A DNA stretch of 64,000 nt from Chloroflexota bacterium (GCA_002721445.1 PBKN01000010.1:1-64000); one strand, 5' to 3'. Shown: positions 35,152 to 44,842, counted from the first letter of the stretch. Made by a program: numbers and translations. The notes: generated by a model from the letters alone, not told the origin.

Positions 35152-36426
35152 TCAAACCCACTTTGGAATCAATAATTTATTCGGCCTATTGAGAAAAAGA
35201 ATACAAGCTGCTCCACCTAAACTTGCTAATATAGAAATAACTAATGCAAAATCATAATTATTATATAAATCAAACATACTGCCTCCAATCCACCCTCCTA
35301 AAGCCATCCCTATTCCTGCACCTAACATTTGGAAACCATGAGGAATACCCATAGGAGCAAATCCATAATATCGTCTATTCAATATTGCAAACCCTCCAGC
35401 TTCACCTCCATAACCAATAGCAAAAACAAATGCAAAAGTATATATATAAATTAAATTGCTTGAATATAATAGTATAAGAATAGGTAAAGATTGTAGTAAA
35501 TAGGAAAAAAACATTATAGATCTAACTCCAAATTTTTCACATAGCATTGGTGTTAAAAATCTTGTTACAGAACTCAATCCAGAAACTACAGTAAATATGA
35601 ACGCTGCCTCAGTTAAAGATATATCTTTATTCAAGCATATAGGAATTATATAAACTAGTATTACCGCATGTCCAACACATCCTAGAAAATGAATTGCACT
35701 CATATTCCAATATGGAGCAGTATTTCTTATATAACTAGAATATTCCTTAATTTTTTCTTTTTTTGGTGTACTATTTAATTCAAATTTTTCTTCGACATCA
35801 GATCCGTACGGCAATAAACCTCGTTCTTCTGGATTATTATTAAAAATACTAGTTAAAAGCAACATTAATATAGAACAAAAACTTCCTGTAACCCAAAAAG
35901 TCCCCACCCAACCTAATTGCTTTAATAAAAAAGTCACTATCAAAACTGATAAAGCTGGACCTATTCCCCATGAAGATAATATTATTCCCATTGCTAAACC
36001 TAAATTCTTTTTGAACCAAATCATTGCAGCTGGCACCAATGGAACTAATAAAATAGATTGAGCAAGGCCGAGAATTAACCCAAATGACAAATATAGCTGC
36101 CAAAGCTCATTTGCATATGCTGTGGATATTGCACCTATAAAAAATAGTATCGTTCCTAAATACATACATTTTCTTGCACCATAAACATCTCCTAAATATC
36201 CTGCAAAAGGTGAAGTAAGAGCTGTCACAATACAACTTATTGCATAAGCTATAGAAATATCACCTTGGTCCCAGTAATATTTATCTTCCAAAGGATCAAT
36301 TAACACACCAAAAGACATACGAATCGACGATGCAATCATTTGAACAATTGTTATGATAATTACGATTACCCAGGCATAATGCCAATATAAAGATCTAGTA
36401 TTGTTTATTTTATTTTTTGAGGTCAT
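35152..36426 (-). CDS. MFS transporter (oxalate/formate or monocarboxylate type)
   Basis: A 424-residue protein with about 12 transmembrane helices. It opens with HYAWVIVIIITIVQMIASS and SFGVLIDPLE, and carries the MFS signature GYLGDVYGARK in the loop between helices 2 and 3. It resembles OFA/monocarboxylate-type carriers, so an organic acid is the most plausible substrate, though this cannot be decided from sequence. It is the last gene of a minus-strand group, 9 nt after a small single-span protein. Confidence 0.85.
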   Translation of the reverse strand: MTSKNKINNTRSLYWHYAWVIVIIITIVQMIASSIRMSFGVLIDPLEDKYYWDQGDISIAYAISCIVTALTSPFAGYLGDVYGARKCMYLGTILFFIGAISTAYANELWQLYLSFGLILGLAQSILLVPLVPAAMIWFKKNLGLAMGIILSSWGIGPALSVLIVTFLLKQLGWVGTFWVTGSFCSILMLLLTSIFNNNPEERGLLPYGSDVEEKFELNSTPKKEKIKEYSSYIRNTAPYWNMSAIHFLGCVGHAVILVYIIPICLNKDISLTEAAFIFTVVSGLSSVTRFLTPMLCEKFGVRSIMFFSYLLQSLPILILLYSSNLIYIYTFAFVFAIGYGGEAGGFAILNRRYYGFAPMGIPHGFQMLGAGIGMALGGWIGGSMFDLYNNYDFALVISILASLGGAACILFLNRPNKLLIPKWV

Positions 36427-36435
36427 TTATTTTAA

Positions 36436-36669
36436 CTAATGTAAAGGGCAAGCCCATAAAAACCCATTTTCCCAAAATTCAGCTTCGATATCATCAGAAA
36501 ATTGACTATAAGGATTATTTAATAAACTTATATTATTATTAGTATTTCTAGATTCAATTCTCTTTTCTGCTACAGACGCTCCTAAATATACTGTAATAAT
36601 AGCACTAATAATAAAAACTATTAGAAACTGTGTAGGTATTTTCTGGACTGAACCTATATTAATATTCAT
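36436..36669 (-). CDS. small single-span membrane protein, unrecognised
   Basis: 77 residues with one hydrophobic helix (about 13-33, TQFLIVFIISAIITVYLG) after a short polar N-terminus. The rest is an Asn-rich, acidic segment ending in WENGFLWACPLH. No family was recognised. It sits between an orphan DppB-type permease and an MFS transporter, all on the minus strand with short gaps. It may be an accessory subunit of one of these transporters, or unrelated. The frame fills the gap and the start has a plausible AT-rich upstream with GGAG (AGTTTGGAGAATTA). Confidence 0.6.
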   Translation of the reverse strand: MNINIGSVQKIPTQFLIVFIISAIITVYLGASVAEKRIESRNTNNNISLLNNPYSQFSDDIEAEFWENGFLWACPLH

Positions 36670-36718
36670 TAATTCTCCAAACTAATTAATAATCTCATAA
36701 ATTTAAATTAATTTATAC

Positions 36719-37669
36719 CTAATTATCATATTTAATTCGTTTATCAAGAAACAACAACAATAAATCAGAAACTGTAGAACCAACAACTGTTAAAAAACCT
36801 AAAAACAAAAGAATTACTGGTGCATAACCCAGGCCATCTCTTTTAAGAATACTTTCCAATATTACAGGGCCTAAAGTTGGTAAATTTAAAATCACTTCAA
36901 CAATCATCGACTGAGAAATCAAAGTAGGAATAATATAACCCAATATACTCACAAAGGGTAGTAAAGCTAAACGAAGCGGATATTTTATAAGTACATAATG
37001 TTTTGACAAACCTTTAGATAGGGCTACTAAAACATATGGAGAATTAATTTCATCAATCATGTTATTCCTCAATATCCTAGCAAAAACAGAAATTTGAGGA
37101 ATAGACAAAACAAAAACCGGAATTGAAATGTGCTTAATAAAATCTAATAGTCTTCCTAATGTCCATTCTTTCTCAAGATACTCTGTAGAAAAGAATCCCC
37201 CTGCAGTAACATCAAACCATTGTATAGTCACCCATAATAATAAAAGCGCTAATAAAAAACTCGGGAAAGCAATTCCCAATGTTCCAAAAAACATTAACCC
37301 TCTGTCCAGAAAGCTATCTTTATAAATAGCCGAATAAAATCCCACCAAGAAAGATATAACTAAAGTAAAAAACATAGTCAATGAAAGCAAAATAAACGTA
37401 TTCATAGCCCTTTCACTCAAAAGAGAATGATTCTTTATTGCCTTATAGGAACCTTTTATCCATCTATAATAAGATTTAAATACATAATTTTTTACTCCAG
37501 AATAATAATTAATATTATCGTTTTGCTGCAATTGTTGAGACAACCTGTCTAATTCATTTATTTTTAAATTATTGTGTCCAGGAGCAACAATAAATACATA
37601 TAAAGCAAAAGAAATAACAAACATAGTGAAAAATCCAATTAATATACGATTTAAAAAATTATAAAACAT
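36719..37669 (-). CDS. ABC transporter permease, DppB/OppB type
   Basis: A 316-residue inner-membrane permease with about six transmembrane helices. The N-terminal signature FYNFLNRILIGFFTMFVISF precedes a periplasmic-type loop. An EAA-like coupling loop reads VLVALSKGLSKHYVLIKYPL. It should move di/oligopeptides or nickel-type substrates together with a DppC partner, two ATPases and a binding protein. None of those is in the window, so it is an orphan. Its ATG overlaps the M48 stop by one base (TAATG). Confidence 0.82.
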   Translation of the reverse strand: MFYNFLNRILIGFFTMFVISFALYVFIVAPGHNNLKINELDRLSQQLQQNDNINYYSGVKNYVFKSYYRWIKGSYKAIKNHSLLSERAMNTFILLSLTMFFTLVISFLVGFYSAIYKDSFLDRGLMFFGTLGIAFPSFLLALLLLWVTIQWFDVTAGGFFSTEYLEKEWTLGRLLDFIKHISIPVFVLSIPQISVFARILRNNMIDEINSPYVLVALSKGLSKHYVLIKYPLRLALLPFVSILGYIIPTLISQSMIVEVILNLPTLGPVILESILKRDGLGYAPVILLFLGFLTVVGSTVSDLLLLFLDKRIKYDN

Positions 37670-38901
37670 TATTTTTCTCTCAAAGCTTTAATCCGTTCTA
37701 TAACTGGAGGATGAGAATAATCCATAATTACTTTAAATCTTATAGGAGTTAAATTAGATAGACTTTCAACACTTAATTTCTTTAATCCAGAAACTAATGA
37801 TTCAGGATCATTAGTAGTCTGTTTAGAAAAAGTATCTGCAGCAAATTCATTTTTTCTAGAAATTAAATTATTAAAAATAGATAATATCTCTTCTAAAGGT
37901 CTAAATAAAAAACCAAAAAATACTATTGAAGTATAAATAGATACATTATCCATCTTAAAAGCATCTGCTATATTTTTATTATCTAAAAAGAAAGATAACA
38001 AAAACAACATTAATCCTGTTGTAAATATAGACATAATAACACCTTGATGAATATGCTTCATTTTATAATGTCCTATTTCATGTGCCAGAACAGCTAATAA
38101 TTCTTTAGTAGTATTTGTATCTATTAATGTATCGAATAAAACAATTCTTTTTTGTTTTCCAAAACCAGTAAAAAAAGCATTAGCTTTAGTAGAGCGCTTT
38201 GATCCATCCATAGTGTAAATACCTTCTATATTAAACTGGTGTTTATTTGCAAAACTCTCTACTTCATTTTTCAAATCACCATCTTCTAATGGAGTGAATT
38301 TGTTAAAAATTGGCATAATTAAAGTTGGAGCTATATATATCAATATAAATTGTATTAAAATTAAAGCTCCCCAAACAATTAACCATCCATTAGTAGGAAA
38401 ATACTCGAAAAAACCCAAGACAACGAATAATATAACTGAAGCAATAACAGTCCCTAGTATGCTACTTTTAATAAAATCCATTATAAAAATTTTCTTAGTA
38501 GATTTATTAAACCCATACTTTGATTCAATATTAAAAGTTGAAAAATACGAAAAAGGTATAGATATTAATTGAGAAATAAAACCTAAAATTAAAATATAGA
38601 TAACCCCTGTAAATATATCAGGATATGATAAAGCCCTAATTTTTAAATCTAGAAAATTAAAACCCCCTATTAATATAAATAAAATAGTTAATATTAAAAA
38701 GACGCCTCCATGAATTAATCCAAAAAGAGTGGTTTCTTTTAAATATTTTTGAGCCTTAGTATATTTTTCTTGATCATAAACATCTTGAAATTCTTCAGGT
38801 ATATCTGTAGTGATTCTATAAGAATTCCATATCTCAACTACCGCATCTAAAATATAAAACCCTACCAAAAAAACTATGATCACAAATAAATATATATTCA
38901 T
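37669..38901 (-). CDS. M48-family membrane metallopeptidase (Ste24/CAAX-protease-like)
   Basis: A 410-residue zinc protease with multiple transmembrane helices and the site LAVLAHEIGHYKMKH (HExxH). It ends with RFKVIMDYSHPPVIERI, the family's C-terminal signature. It resembles Ste24/CAAX prenyl protease 1 in length and layout. In bacteria, members act in membrane-protein quality control rather than prenyl processing. The downstream permease overlaps its stop codon, so the two are translated together. An MFS exporter precedes it by 36 nt. Confidence 0.9.
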   Translation of the reverse strand: MNIYLFVIIVFLVGFYILDAVVEIWNSYRITTDIPEEFQDVYDQEKYTKAQKYLKETTLFGLIHGGVFLILTILFILIGGFNFLDLKIRALSYPDIFTGVIYILILGFISQLISIPFSYFSTFNIESKYGFNKSTKKIFIMDFIKSSILGTVIASVILFVVLGFFEYFPTNGWLIVWGALILIQFILIYIAPTLIMPIFNKFTPLEDGDLKNEVESFANKHQFNIEGIYTMDGSKRSTKANAFFTGFGKQKRIVLFDTLIDTNTTKELLAVLAHEIGHYKMKHIHQGVIMSIFTTGLMLFLLSFFLDNKNIADAFKMDNVSIYTSIVFFGFLFRPLEEILSIFNNLISRKNEFAADTFSKQTTNDPESLVSGLKKLSVESLSNLTPIRFKVIMDYSHPPVIERIKALREK

Positions 38902-38937
38902 AAAAAAATCAACCTTATTAAGTAAAATTATACTATA

Positions 38938-40161
38938 TTAGTCTAAGTCACGAACTCTTGAATTAAAGAACAAAATATAAATAGACACAACAAATAATAT
39001 TATGGACATAGTTAATACTGCAAATTGACCGCTAAATTGCTCAATCAACCATGAAAATGGTAATACTCCAAGCGGCATCAAACCCCACTGCATCATAATT
39101 ATACTCATCATTCTACCCCGAAATATATCTTCTGTATTATCCATAATCAAAGCCATATTTATTGTCATTGGAGCAGTATTTCCTAAACCTAGTAAAATCA
39201 TTAAAATAGCTGCAACTGAATAATTAGGTATCAAGCCGACTAATAATAATGATATAGCTGAAATGAAAACACCCAATACTAATAATAATCCCCTTTTCCA
39301 TTTCCCAATGAATGCTATAAATATAGATCCAACTAATGATCCTAATCCAATTAAACTGATTAGGAATCCATATGCTTCAGATTCAAGTTTATAAACATCT
39401 ACAACTAATATAGGTAGTAATAATTGAAAAGGATAAGAAGCTAAGACTGCTATCATAGTAGATAAAATAAGTAATAATATCACCTTATTATTAAATAAAT
39501 AATTTAAACCTTCTATTATTCCTCTAACTACCGAAATCGACCCAGTGTTAAGTATCTTTGCATTTATCGGCGATATTAATTGAGTTAAAGCAAACGATAG
39601 GAACCTTAATATTGCTATCACATAAAAAGCCCCTTCAGGATTTATAAGACTATAAAGAACCCCACCAATTCCTGGTGCGATAAAAGTAGTCGAAGTCATT
39701 GCAGCTGAGTTAAGAGCTAATGCATTTGTTATACGTTCTTTACCAACAACTTGAGGTATTAATGATTGCCTTGACGGGCCCATAAATGAAAACATTGCGC
39801 CCTGCATCATAGAATTCAATAAAAATAAAACCCAATGATCTTTATTGAATGCAATAGTAAGGCCTATTAAAATTGCAAAAACAAATAACACCGCTTCACC
39901 TAAAACTATAATCCTTTTACGATTTATTTTGTCAGACAAAGAGCCTCCAAATAAAGAGAAAACTAATATAGGAGCAGCCCAGCCCGAAGTTACTAAACCA
40001 AGAATTAATGCGGATGATGTTAATTTATAAACATAGAAACTTTGCACAATTGCCTGCATTTGAAAAGCACCCATGCTGAAAAACATTGAAAGCCATAAAA
40101 ACCTAAAATCTCTTACCTGTAATGATTCAAAGGTTTTAAAAATTCTGTGAGATATTGTCAA
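38938..40161 (-). CDS. MFS transporter (EntS/MFS_3-type exporter)
   Basis: A 407-residue, roughly 12-helix carrier. It begins RIFKTFESLQVRDFRFLWLS, typical of the EntS-like exporter branch, and has the loop motif GGSLSDKINRKRIIVLG. This branch usually exports siderophores, drugs or metabolites. The substrate here is unknown. It is upstream of the M48 protease on the same strand, and 56 nt downstream of the hydratase gene. Confidence 0.85.
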   Translation of the reverse strand: MTISHRIFKTFESLQVRDFRFLWLSMFFSMGAFQMQAIVQSFYVYKLTSSALILGLVTSGWAAPILVFSLFGGSLSDKINRKRIIVLGEAVLFVFAILIGLTIAFNKDHWVLFLLNSMMQGAMFSFMGPSRQSLIPQVVGKERITNALALNSAAMTSTTFIAPGIGGVLYSLINPEGAFYVIAILRFLSFALTQLISPINAKILNTGSISVVRGIIEGLNYLFNNKVILLLILSTMIAVLASYPFQLLLPILVVDVYKLESEAYGFLISLIGLGSLVGSIFIAFIGKWKRGLLLVLGVFISAISLLLVGLIPNYSVAAILMILLGLGNTAPMTINMALIMDNTEDIFRGRMMSIIMMQWGLMPLGVLPFSWLIEQFSGQFAVLTMSIILFVVSIYILFFNSRVRDLD

Positions 40162-40217
40162 TTAATTATCTTTAATTTATTGGAGTAGTTCTTAAATATA
40201 ATTTATAGTTTATATAT

Positions 40218-41003
40218 TTATATAAAATTAGCAATAGCAGAACCAAGCCCATCAATTTCAATATGTACTGAATCGCCTAAATTCACCCATTTTGTTTCTA
40301 CTATACTTCCTAATGACACAAATTGATTTGCTTTTAGAGTCTTTCCTCTTTTTGACATAAAATTAGCAAGCCATGCTAATGCTTCTAATGGATCTCCCAT
40401 AATGTCCTTTCCATAGCCAGTTCCTACTAATTCATCATTTATCAACATGCGCCCACTGATTTCAGGTAATTTTATTTTATCTAATTTTATTTTCTTTCCT
40501 AAAACGCAACCTGAAGCAAAAAAATCGTCTGAAATTAATGAAAGAGTATCTATAGATTTATAATCAAACCATCTATCATCAACAATTTCAATTGAAGCCA
40601 TAACATCCGATACAGCTTCCTGAACAGAATTTTTATTATATAGATGATTTTGTGGAGGTAGATCTTTACCCAAGAATACAGCTATCTCACACTCAACTCC
40701 AGGTGATATGAATTTATTAAATTTATAATTGCCTTCATAATAATTAACATTTACATCATATACTCCGCCAACGCAAGGATTAGATATACCTAAATATTCT
40801 TGCATAACTTTTGTAGTACAACCAATTTTATGTCCAATGATTTCACCATATTTTTTATCAAATAAATGTCTATGTAAATCATCTTGAATTAAATAAGCTT
40901 CTTCTTCATTAGCAGGTCTTAAATCTACTGGAATAATATCAATTTTATTTCCAATTAATCTAGATTTAGCTAAAAGTTCCACTAAATATTTAGACTTAGA
41001 CAT
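40218..41003 (-). CDS. 2-keto-4-pentenoate hydratase-family protein (MhpD/HpaH-like)
   Basis: A 261-residue FAH-fold enzyme that normally hydrates 2-oxo-pent-4-enoate, or decarboxylates related 2-oxo-enoates, in meta-cleavage pathways. It shows IGHKIGCTTKVMQEYLGI, the metal-ligand segment PGVECEIAVFLGK and MASIEIVDDRW. No ring-cleavage dioxygenase is nearby. An unusual run of eight G residues precedes the start. It lies 29 nt after the amidase, with which it is probably cotranscribed, so it may work on the acid that the amidase releases. Confidence 0.85.
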   Translation of the reverse strand: MSKSKYLVELLAKSRLIGNKIDIIPVDLRPANEEEAYLIQDDLHRHLFDKKYGEIIGHKIGCTTKVMQEYLGISNPCVGGVYDVNVNYYEGNYKFNKFISPGVECEIAVFLGKDLPPQNHLYNKNSVQEAVSDVMASIEIVDDRWFDYKSIDTLSLISDDFFASGCVLGKKIKLDKIKLPEISGRMLINDELVGTGYGKDIMGDPLEALAWLANFMSKRGKTLKANQFVSLGSIVETKWVNLGDSVHIEIDGLGSAIANFI

Positions 41004-41032
41004 TCTCTTTATAACCCCCCCCTCATTAAATA

Positions 41033-42454
41033 TTATGAAACAGATGGCTTATGAATTAACCAAGGTCGCGATTTTTCAAATGCTGCGGAAGCAGCAAGAA
41101 CTGTTTCTTCATCACCATGACTTCCAATAATATGTAATCCTATAGGCATTTTTTCTGATGAGAAACCTGCAGGTATACTAGCTGCAGGATTTCCACTTAT
41201 ATTTATATGAAAAGTAAAATCTCCATTGAAAAAATGTGGTGGGTATTCAAAACCTTGAGAAGAATCTTCTTCAAAACTAACCTTTGAAAAAGCTGGAAAA
41301 CAAGAAACTGGGGAAATAAGTAAATCATATTCGAAAAATATATCATTAATAGTAGCGCGTTGTTCATATATATTATTAATAGCTTTAGAATATTCAGATA
41401 ATTTAACTTTTGATCCTTTTTCAATTGCAAATTTAACAAAATCTGTTAGTTGATCATTATATTTGTCTAGATATTTATTAAAATTTTGAAAAAAATGAAA
41501 ATCATGCACAGCCCCAAATGCCTCATAAGGGTTTTGTAAATTCAATTTAAATTCTTCAACATTACAACCTAAACTTTCAAAAAGTTTCGCAGCATTAGAA
41601 ACAACTTCCAAAACTTCAGGATGCACATTTGCAAATCCAAAATCTTTACTAAAAGCTATTTTTAGACCTTTAATGTTTTTATCAATTGATTTAGTAAAAT
41701 TTGGAGGAGTTTCTCTTAAAGAAAAATGATCCCTTGAATCATATCCAGACATTACTTCTAACAATAATGCTGCATCCTTAACTGTTCTAGAAATAGGTCC
41801 GTTTTGAGAACCAAAATTTGGTAAAGACGAATATTGCCCTGTATAACCTGAAACTCTTCCAAAAGTAGGCTTAATCCCATAAACTCCACAAAAACTTGAG
41901 GGTATCCTAATGGACCCTCCTCCATCGCTTCCTGTGGCAATAGGAGCAAGCCCAGCAGCTACTGACGCAGCAGCTCCGCCACTTGAACCTCCTGGAGTTT
42001 TTGATATGTCCCATGGATTAAAACCTTCTATTCCTATTGAGTTTTCACAATTGCCGACCAGGCCTAATTCAGGAACATTAGTCTTTCCAATCATTATTGA
42101 ACCTGAATCTAAAACTTTTTCAACAACAGCAGCATTATCTTTTGGAATATTATCTTTAAATATAACCGAACCCATGGTAGTTAATACTCCTTTTGTCATT
42201 TGAGTATCTTTAATTGCTATGGGTAATCCATGAAGAGGCCCTAAAGTTTCTTTATCTATTATAGATTTTTCAGCAATCTTGGCTTCTTCTATCGCTTTAG
42301 AGTAAGTCAAATTAATATATGAATTTAACTTAGGATTTAATTTATTAATACGCTCAAAATATAACTCTAATAATTCTGTTGGAGAAATTTGCTTAGTTTT
42401 AATGAGTTTTATAAGATCAATTGCAGAACTAAAAGCTAATTCTTGATCAATCAT
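41033..42454 (-). CDS. amidase (amidase-signature family), copy 1
   Basis: A 473-residue amidase-signature hydrolase. The catalytic Lys lies in LPIAIKDTQMTKGV. The Gly/Ser-rich signature with cis-Ser and nucleophile Ser reads GGSSGGAAASVAAG...GSDGGGSIRIPSS. It cleaves carboxamides to acid and ammonia or amine. GatA is less likely because no gatB/C is adjacent and the C-terminal half differs. Its start overlaps a 74-residue putative zinc protein by 8 nt. A hydratase gene follows. Confidence 0.87.
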   Translation of the reverse strand: MIDQELAFSSAIDLIKLIKTKQISPTELLELYFERINKLNPKLNSYINLTYSKAIEEAKIAEKSIIDKETLGPLHGLPIAIKDTQMTKGVLTTMGSVIFKDNIPKDNAAVVEKVLDSGSIMIGKTNVPELGLVGNCENSIGIEGFNPWDISKTPGGSSGGAAASVAAGLAPIATGSDGGGSIRIPSSFCGVYGIKPTFGRVSGYTGQYSSLPNFGSQNGPISRTVKDAALLLEVMSGYDSRDHFSLRETPPNFTKSIDKNIKGLKIAFSKDFGFANVHPEVLEVVSNAAKLFESLGCNVEEFKLNLQNPYEAFGAVHDFHFFQNFNKYLDKYNDQLTDFVKFAIEKGSKVKLSEYSKAINNIYEQRATINDIFFEYDLLISPVSCFPAFSKVSFEEDSSQGFEYPPHFFNGDFTFHINISGNPAASIPAGFSSEKMPIGLHIIGSHGDEETVLAASAAFEKSRPWLIHKPSVS

Positions 42455-42671
42455 CTAAAGCCTTTGAATTTAAATTAGATAAATGTACTTCAGTATTATG
42501 TTTTTTATTTTTTCCAACATCCCAGCATTTAACACAAAATCCATCTGCAAGATCTACATTTATATTGCCACATTTTCGATTATTGAAACATGAACCGAAT
42601 GATTGCGAAGGCAACTCAACTGGGTTTAAATTATAAAATTTTGATAATAGACCGTTATTAGATTTAAACAT
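42447..42671 (-). CDS. small putative zinc-ribbon protein, unrecognised
   Basis: 74 residues with four cysteines, C28 and C34 (C-x5-C), and C46 and C49 (CVKC), spaced for a single metal site. The tail is polar and Asn/Lys-rich. No family was recognised. Its TGA overlaps the amidase start (ATGATTGA), which implies coupled expression and supports it as a real gene. It could be a redox or metal-binding partner of the amidase/hydratase pair, but that is inference. Confidence 0.6.
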   Translation of the reverse strand: MFKSNNGLLSKFYNLNPVELPSQSFGSCFNNRKCGNINVDLADGFCVKCWDVGKNKKHNTEVHLSNLNSKALDD

Positions 42672-42818
42672 ATTAACTTTGCACTAAAACATTTATATAT
42701 ATACTATTTTACTATAACTATACAAAATACTGAAATTTCAACTAAAATCTTCCTATAATTCCCCAACAATCATTAAACATTAGAATGCGACAAATGCTCC
42801 TCAGTAACCGATATTATT

Positions 42819-43649
42819 TTATTTGTCATAATGCTTGTACCATTCAAAATTCTCTTTAATATTTTGATTCATAGCCCAATAAGGATAACGATTTAAAACT
42901 GTATACCCTGGTGCCGGTTCACCTAAAGGTTGAGGCTCAATCATAAAATCTCCAGGCAATCCTTTCATATCAGTTATTAACATCTCCATACCTACTGATC
43001 TTAGTGTGCGATTAGAGGGAATATTAAAAATCCCAACAGATGCCATAGCTATTTTATCAAGGCTAATAACATAGTTCACAGCCTTACTAACTAAAGCTTT
43101 ACCTAATCCAGAAGATTGAGCATTTGGATGAACATCCATTGATATTTCATAAACATCATCTCCTCTGTCCTGAACTGTAGATACAGCAATTAAATTATTA
43201 TTCTTATATACACCATAACTCTTAATAGATTCTTGAATTGCAACATGCCAAAATATTTTATTATCTATGTTTAAAATTTCTATCTCGTTTATATCAATTA
43301 CATTTATATCTTTAGAAAAATCAAAACAAAATGTATCAGTAAACATAAACCAGGTAGGGCCCCAAACTCCATAACCAAAAGGTAATGTAATCTTACTTAA
43401 TTCAAAACTACCAAAAGTAGAAAATATTTCATCTGTACTTAGTTTAGAAATAATAGGCTCTAAATTTTTTATTATATATTTATTCGCTGTAAAAGCCGTC
43501 TTACCATTTATCTTCACAGCTCGAAAAGGAAAAGAGTACTCAAGAGACAATTCACTAATATATTTTTGATTAACCGTTAAATCACTTATGTTAATACCAT
43601 AATATTTAGCTATCCACCCACTTATTCGATCTAAAATTTTGCTAGACAA
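42819..43649 (-). CDS. GNAT-family N-acetyltransferase
   Basis: A 276-residue protein. The C-terminal half carries the GNAT acetyl-CoA motif (VHPNAQSSGLGKALVSKAV) and VDRG-like strands. The N-terminal ~120 residues are not recognised and may be a second, degenerate GNAT-like domain. The start is a TTG behind GGAGG at 7-nt spacing. It is a single gene between the tRNA-Leu and the zinc-ribbon/amidase group. The substrate is unknown. Confidence 0.78.
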   Translation of the reverse strand: MSSKILDRISGWIAKYYGINISDLTVNQKYISELSLEYSFPFRAVKINGKTAFTANKYIIKNLEPIISKLSTDEIFSTFGSFELSKITLPFGYGVWGPTWFMFTDTFCFDFSKDINVIDINEIEILNIDNKIFWHVAIQESIKSYGVYKNNNLIAVSTVQDRGDDVYEISMDVHPNAQSSGLGKALVSKAVNYVISLDKIAMASVGIFNIPSNRTLRSVGMEMLITDMKGLPGDFMIEPQPLGEPAPGYTVLNRYPYWAMNQNIKENFEWYKHYDK

Positions 43650-43760
43650 TTCTCAGCCTCCAATAAATTAATGATATATTTATAATCTGAAAACATTAAC
43701 GCTATGAAATACCACACTTGTAATAATCAAATTTTCTCCAGCTAATTTCATTTTAAATAA

Positions 43761-43847
43761 TGGTGCCGAAGGTCGGATTCGAACCGACACGCCCGTAAAA
43801 GGCAACGGTTTTTGAGACCGCCGCGTCTACCATTCCGCCACTTCGGC
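43761..43847 (-). tRNA. tRNA-Leu(CAA)
   Basis: The minus strand folds as an 87-nt class II tRNA. Its acceptor stem is GCCGAAG/CTTCGGC with discriminator A and an encoded CCA. A D-arm with TGGCGGAATGGTAGACGC is followed by an anticodon stem GCGGT/ACCGT with loop CTCAAAA (anticodon CAA). A long variable arm TGCCTTTTACGGGCG precedes the T-arm GTCGGTTCGAATCCGAC. The sequence is intact, with no intron. Confidence 0.97.
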
Positions 43848-43975
43848 AAATATTTTTATAATATAGTAATTATTATTTAATTATAAATTATAAAAATTAA
43901 GAATTCAGGTAAATCATAACAAATCTTAAAAACTACACAATTACAATCTACTATAATCTATAAGTTTTTGAATTT

Positions 43976-44620
43976 TTATAAAGAACGAATAACTCCAACA
44001 ACTTTACCTCTCACAGCAACATTAGATGCAGGAACCATAATAGGATTCATAGTAGTATTTTCTGGCTGTAACCTCACCATGTCGCCTTCTAAGTAAAACC
44101 TTTTAAGAGTAGCTTCTTCTTGTTCTTTTAGCCAAGCAGCAACCATATCGCCATTATTGGCATTCAATGAAGGCTCCAATATAACTAAGTCACCATCAGT
44201 TACAAGGGCATCAATCATAGATTCTCCCTTTACTTTCAATCCAAAAACATCTGATTTACTATTAATTAAAAATGCAGGAATATCTACATTATCAAACTCG
44301 TCTGATTCCCAAGTAGAAATAGGGTTGACTGGAATAGGTTCACCTGCCGCAATAAAACCTAATACTGGCACCTTAACAATAGACTTCTTAGATTCCCCAT
44401 AAGCATTTTCTAATAATTCTATACCTCTTGAGACATCAGGAAGTCTATTCAAATAACCTTCTTTTTGCAATATTTGTAAATTATAATCAACTACAGAAGT
44501 TGAACTTATATTGCAACCTGATTGAATATCTCTCACAGTTGGAGGAAATTGATAATCATCCAAAAATTTTTCAATAAAATCTAATATGTTTTCCTGTCTT
44601 TGCGAAAGAACATAACTCAT
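43976..44620 (-). CDS. lexA: SOS repressor LexA
   Basis: A 214-residue transcriptional repressor. The N-terminal winged helix starts LSQRQENILDFIEKFL, with recognition region PPTVRDIQSGCNISSTSVV. The autocleavage site is Ala92-Gly93 (FIAAGEPIP). The catalytic pair is Ser134 (KGESMIDALV) and Lys173 (ATLKRF). RecA filaments trigger cleavage and derepression of DNA-repair genes. A consensus -35 (TTGACA, minus strand, 44682-44687) lies upstream. GTTCT/AGAAC at 44661-44665 falls in the promoter spacer or -10 region and could be half of an operator, but no full palindrome was recognised. Confidence 0.94.
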   Translation of the reverse strand: MSYVLSQRQENILDFIEKFLDDYQFPPTVRDIQSGCNISSTSVVDYNLQILQKEGYLNRLPDVSRGIELLENAYGESKKSIVKVPVLGFIAAGEPIPVNPISTWESDEFDNVDIPAFLINSKSDVFGLKVKGESMIDALVTDGDLVILEPSLNANNGDMVAAWLKEQEEATLKRFYLEGDMVRLQPENTTMNPIMVPASNVAVRGKVVGVIRSL

Positions 44621-44772
44621 AACTCACTCCGTATAAAACTAAAAAAATACTAAAACTAATGTTCTATTAATTGGTTATTATTGTCAAGGGAATTGAAGGC
44701 TATTTTATATAGTCTTGGATACATTTCATATAATTATTAAATTTTAAAATATTGATTATCATAAAAAATGCA

Positions 44773-44803
44773 TTTACATTAAAGCTTATATAACTGATAT
44801 AAT
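44773..44803 (+). promoter_or_regulatory. predicted promoter of the cupredoxin lipoprotein gene
   Basis: TTTACA (44773-44778) and a consensus TATAAT (44798-44803), 19 nt apart, lie about 40 nt before the ATG. It is divergent from lexA. Confidence 0.4.
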
Positions 44804-44842
44804 ATATTAGAAATATAAATTATACTTAACCAAAGGATTACA

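Noticed and set aside
41033-42454. GatA, subunit A of Glu-tRNA(Gln) amidotransferase
   Set aside because: No gatB or gatC is adjacent, and the neighbours are a hydratase and a small zinc protein. A general amidase fits better.
43761-43847. tRNA-Leu as an integration site
   Set aside because: No integrase, direct repeat of the tRNA 3' end or atypical DNA is found on either side.
44641-44690. LexA operator in the lexA upstream region
   Set aside because: AGAAC/GTTCT half-like sequence is present near 44661, but no convincing full palindrome of a known type was found, so no operator is annotated.
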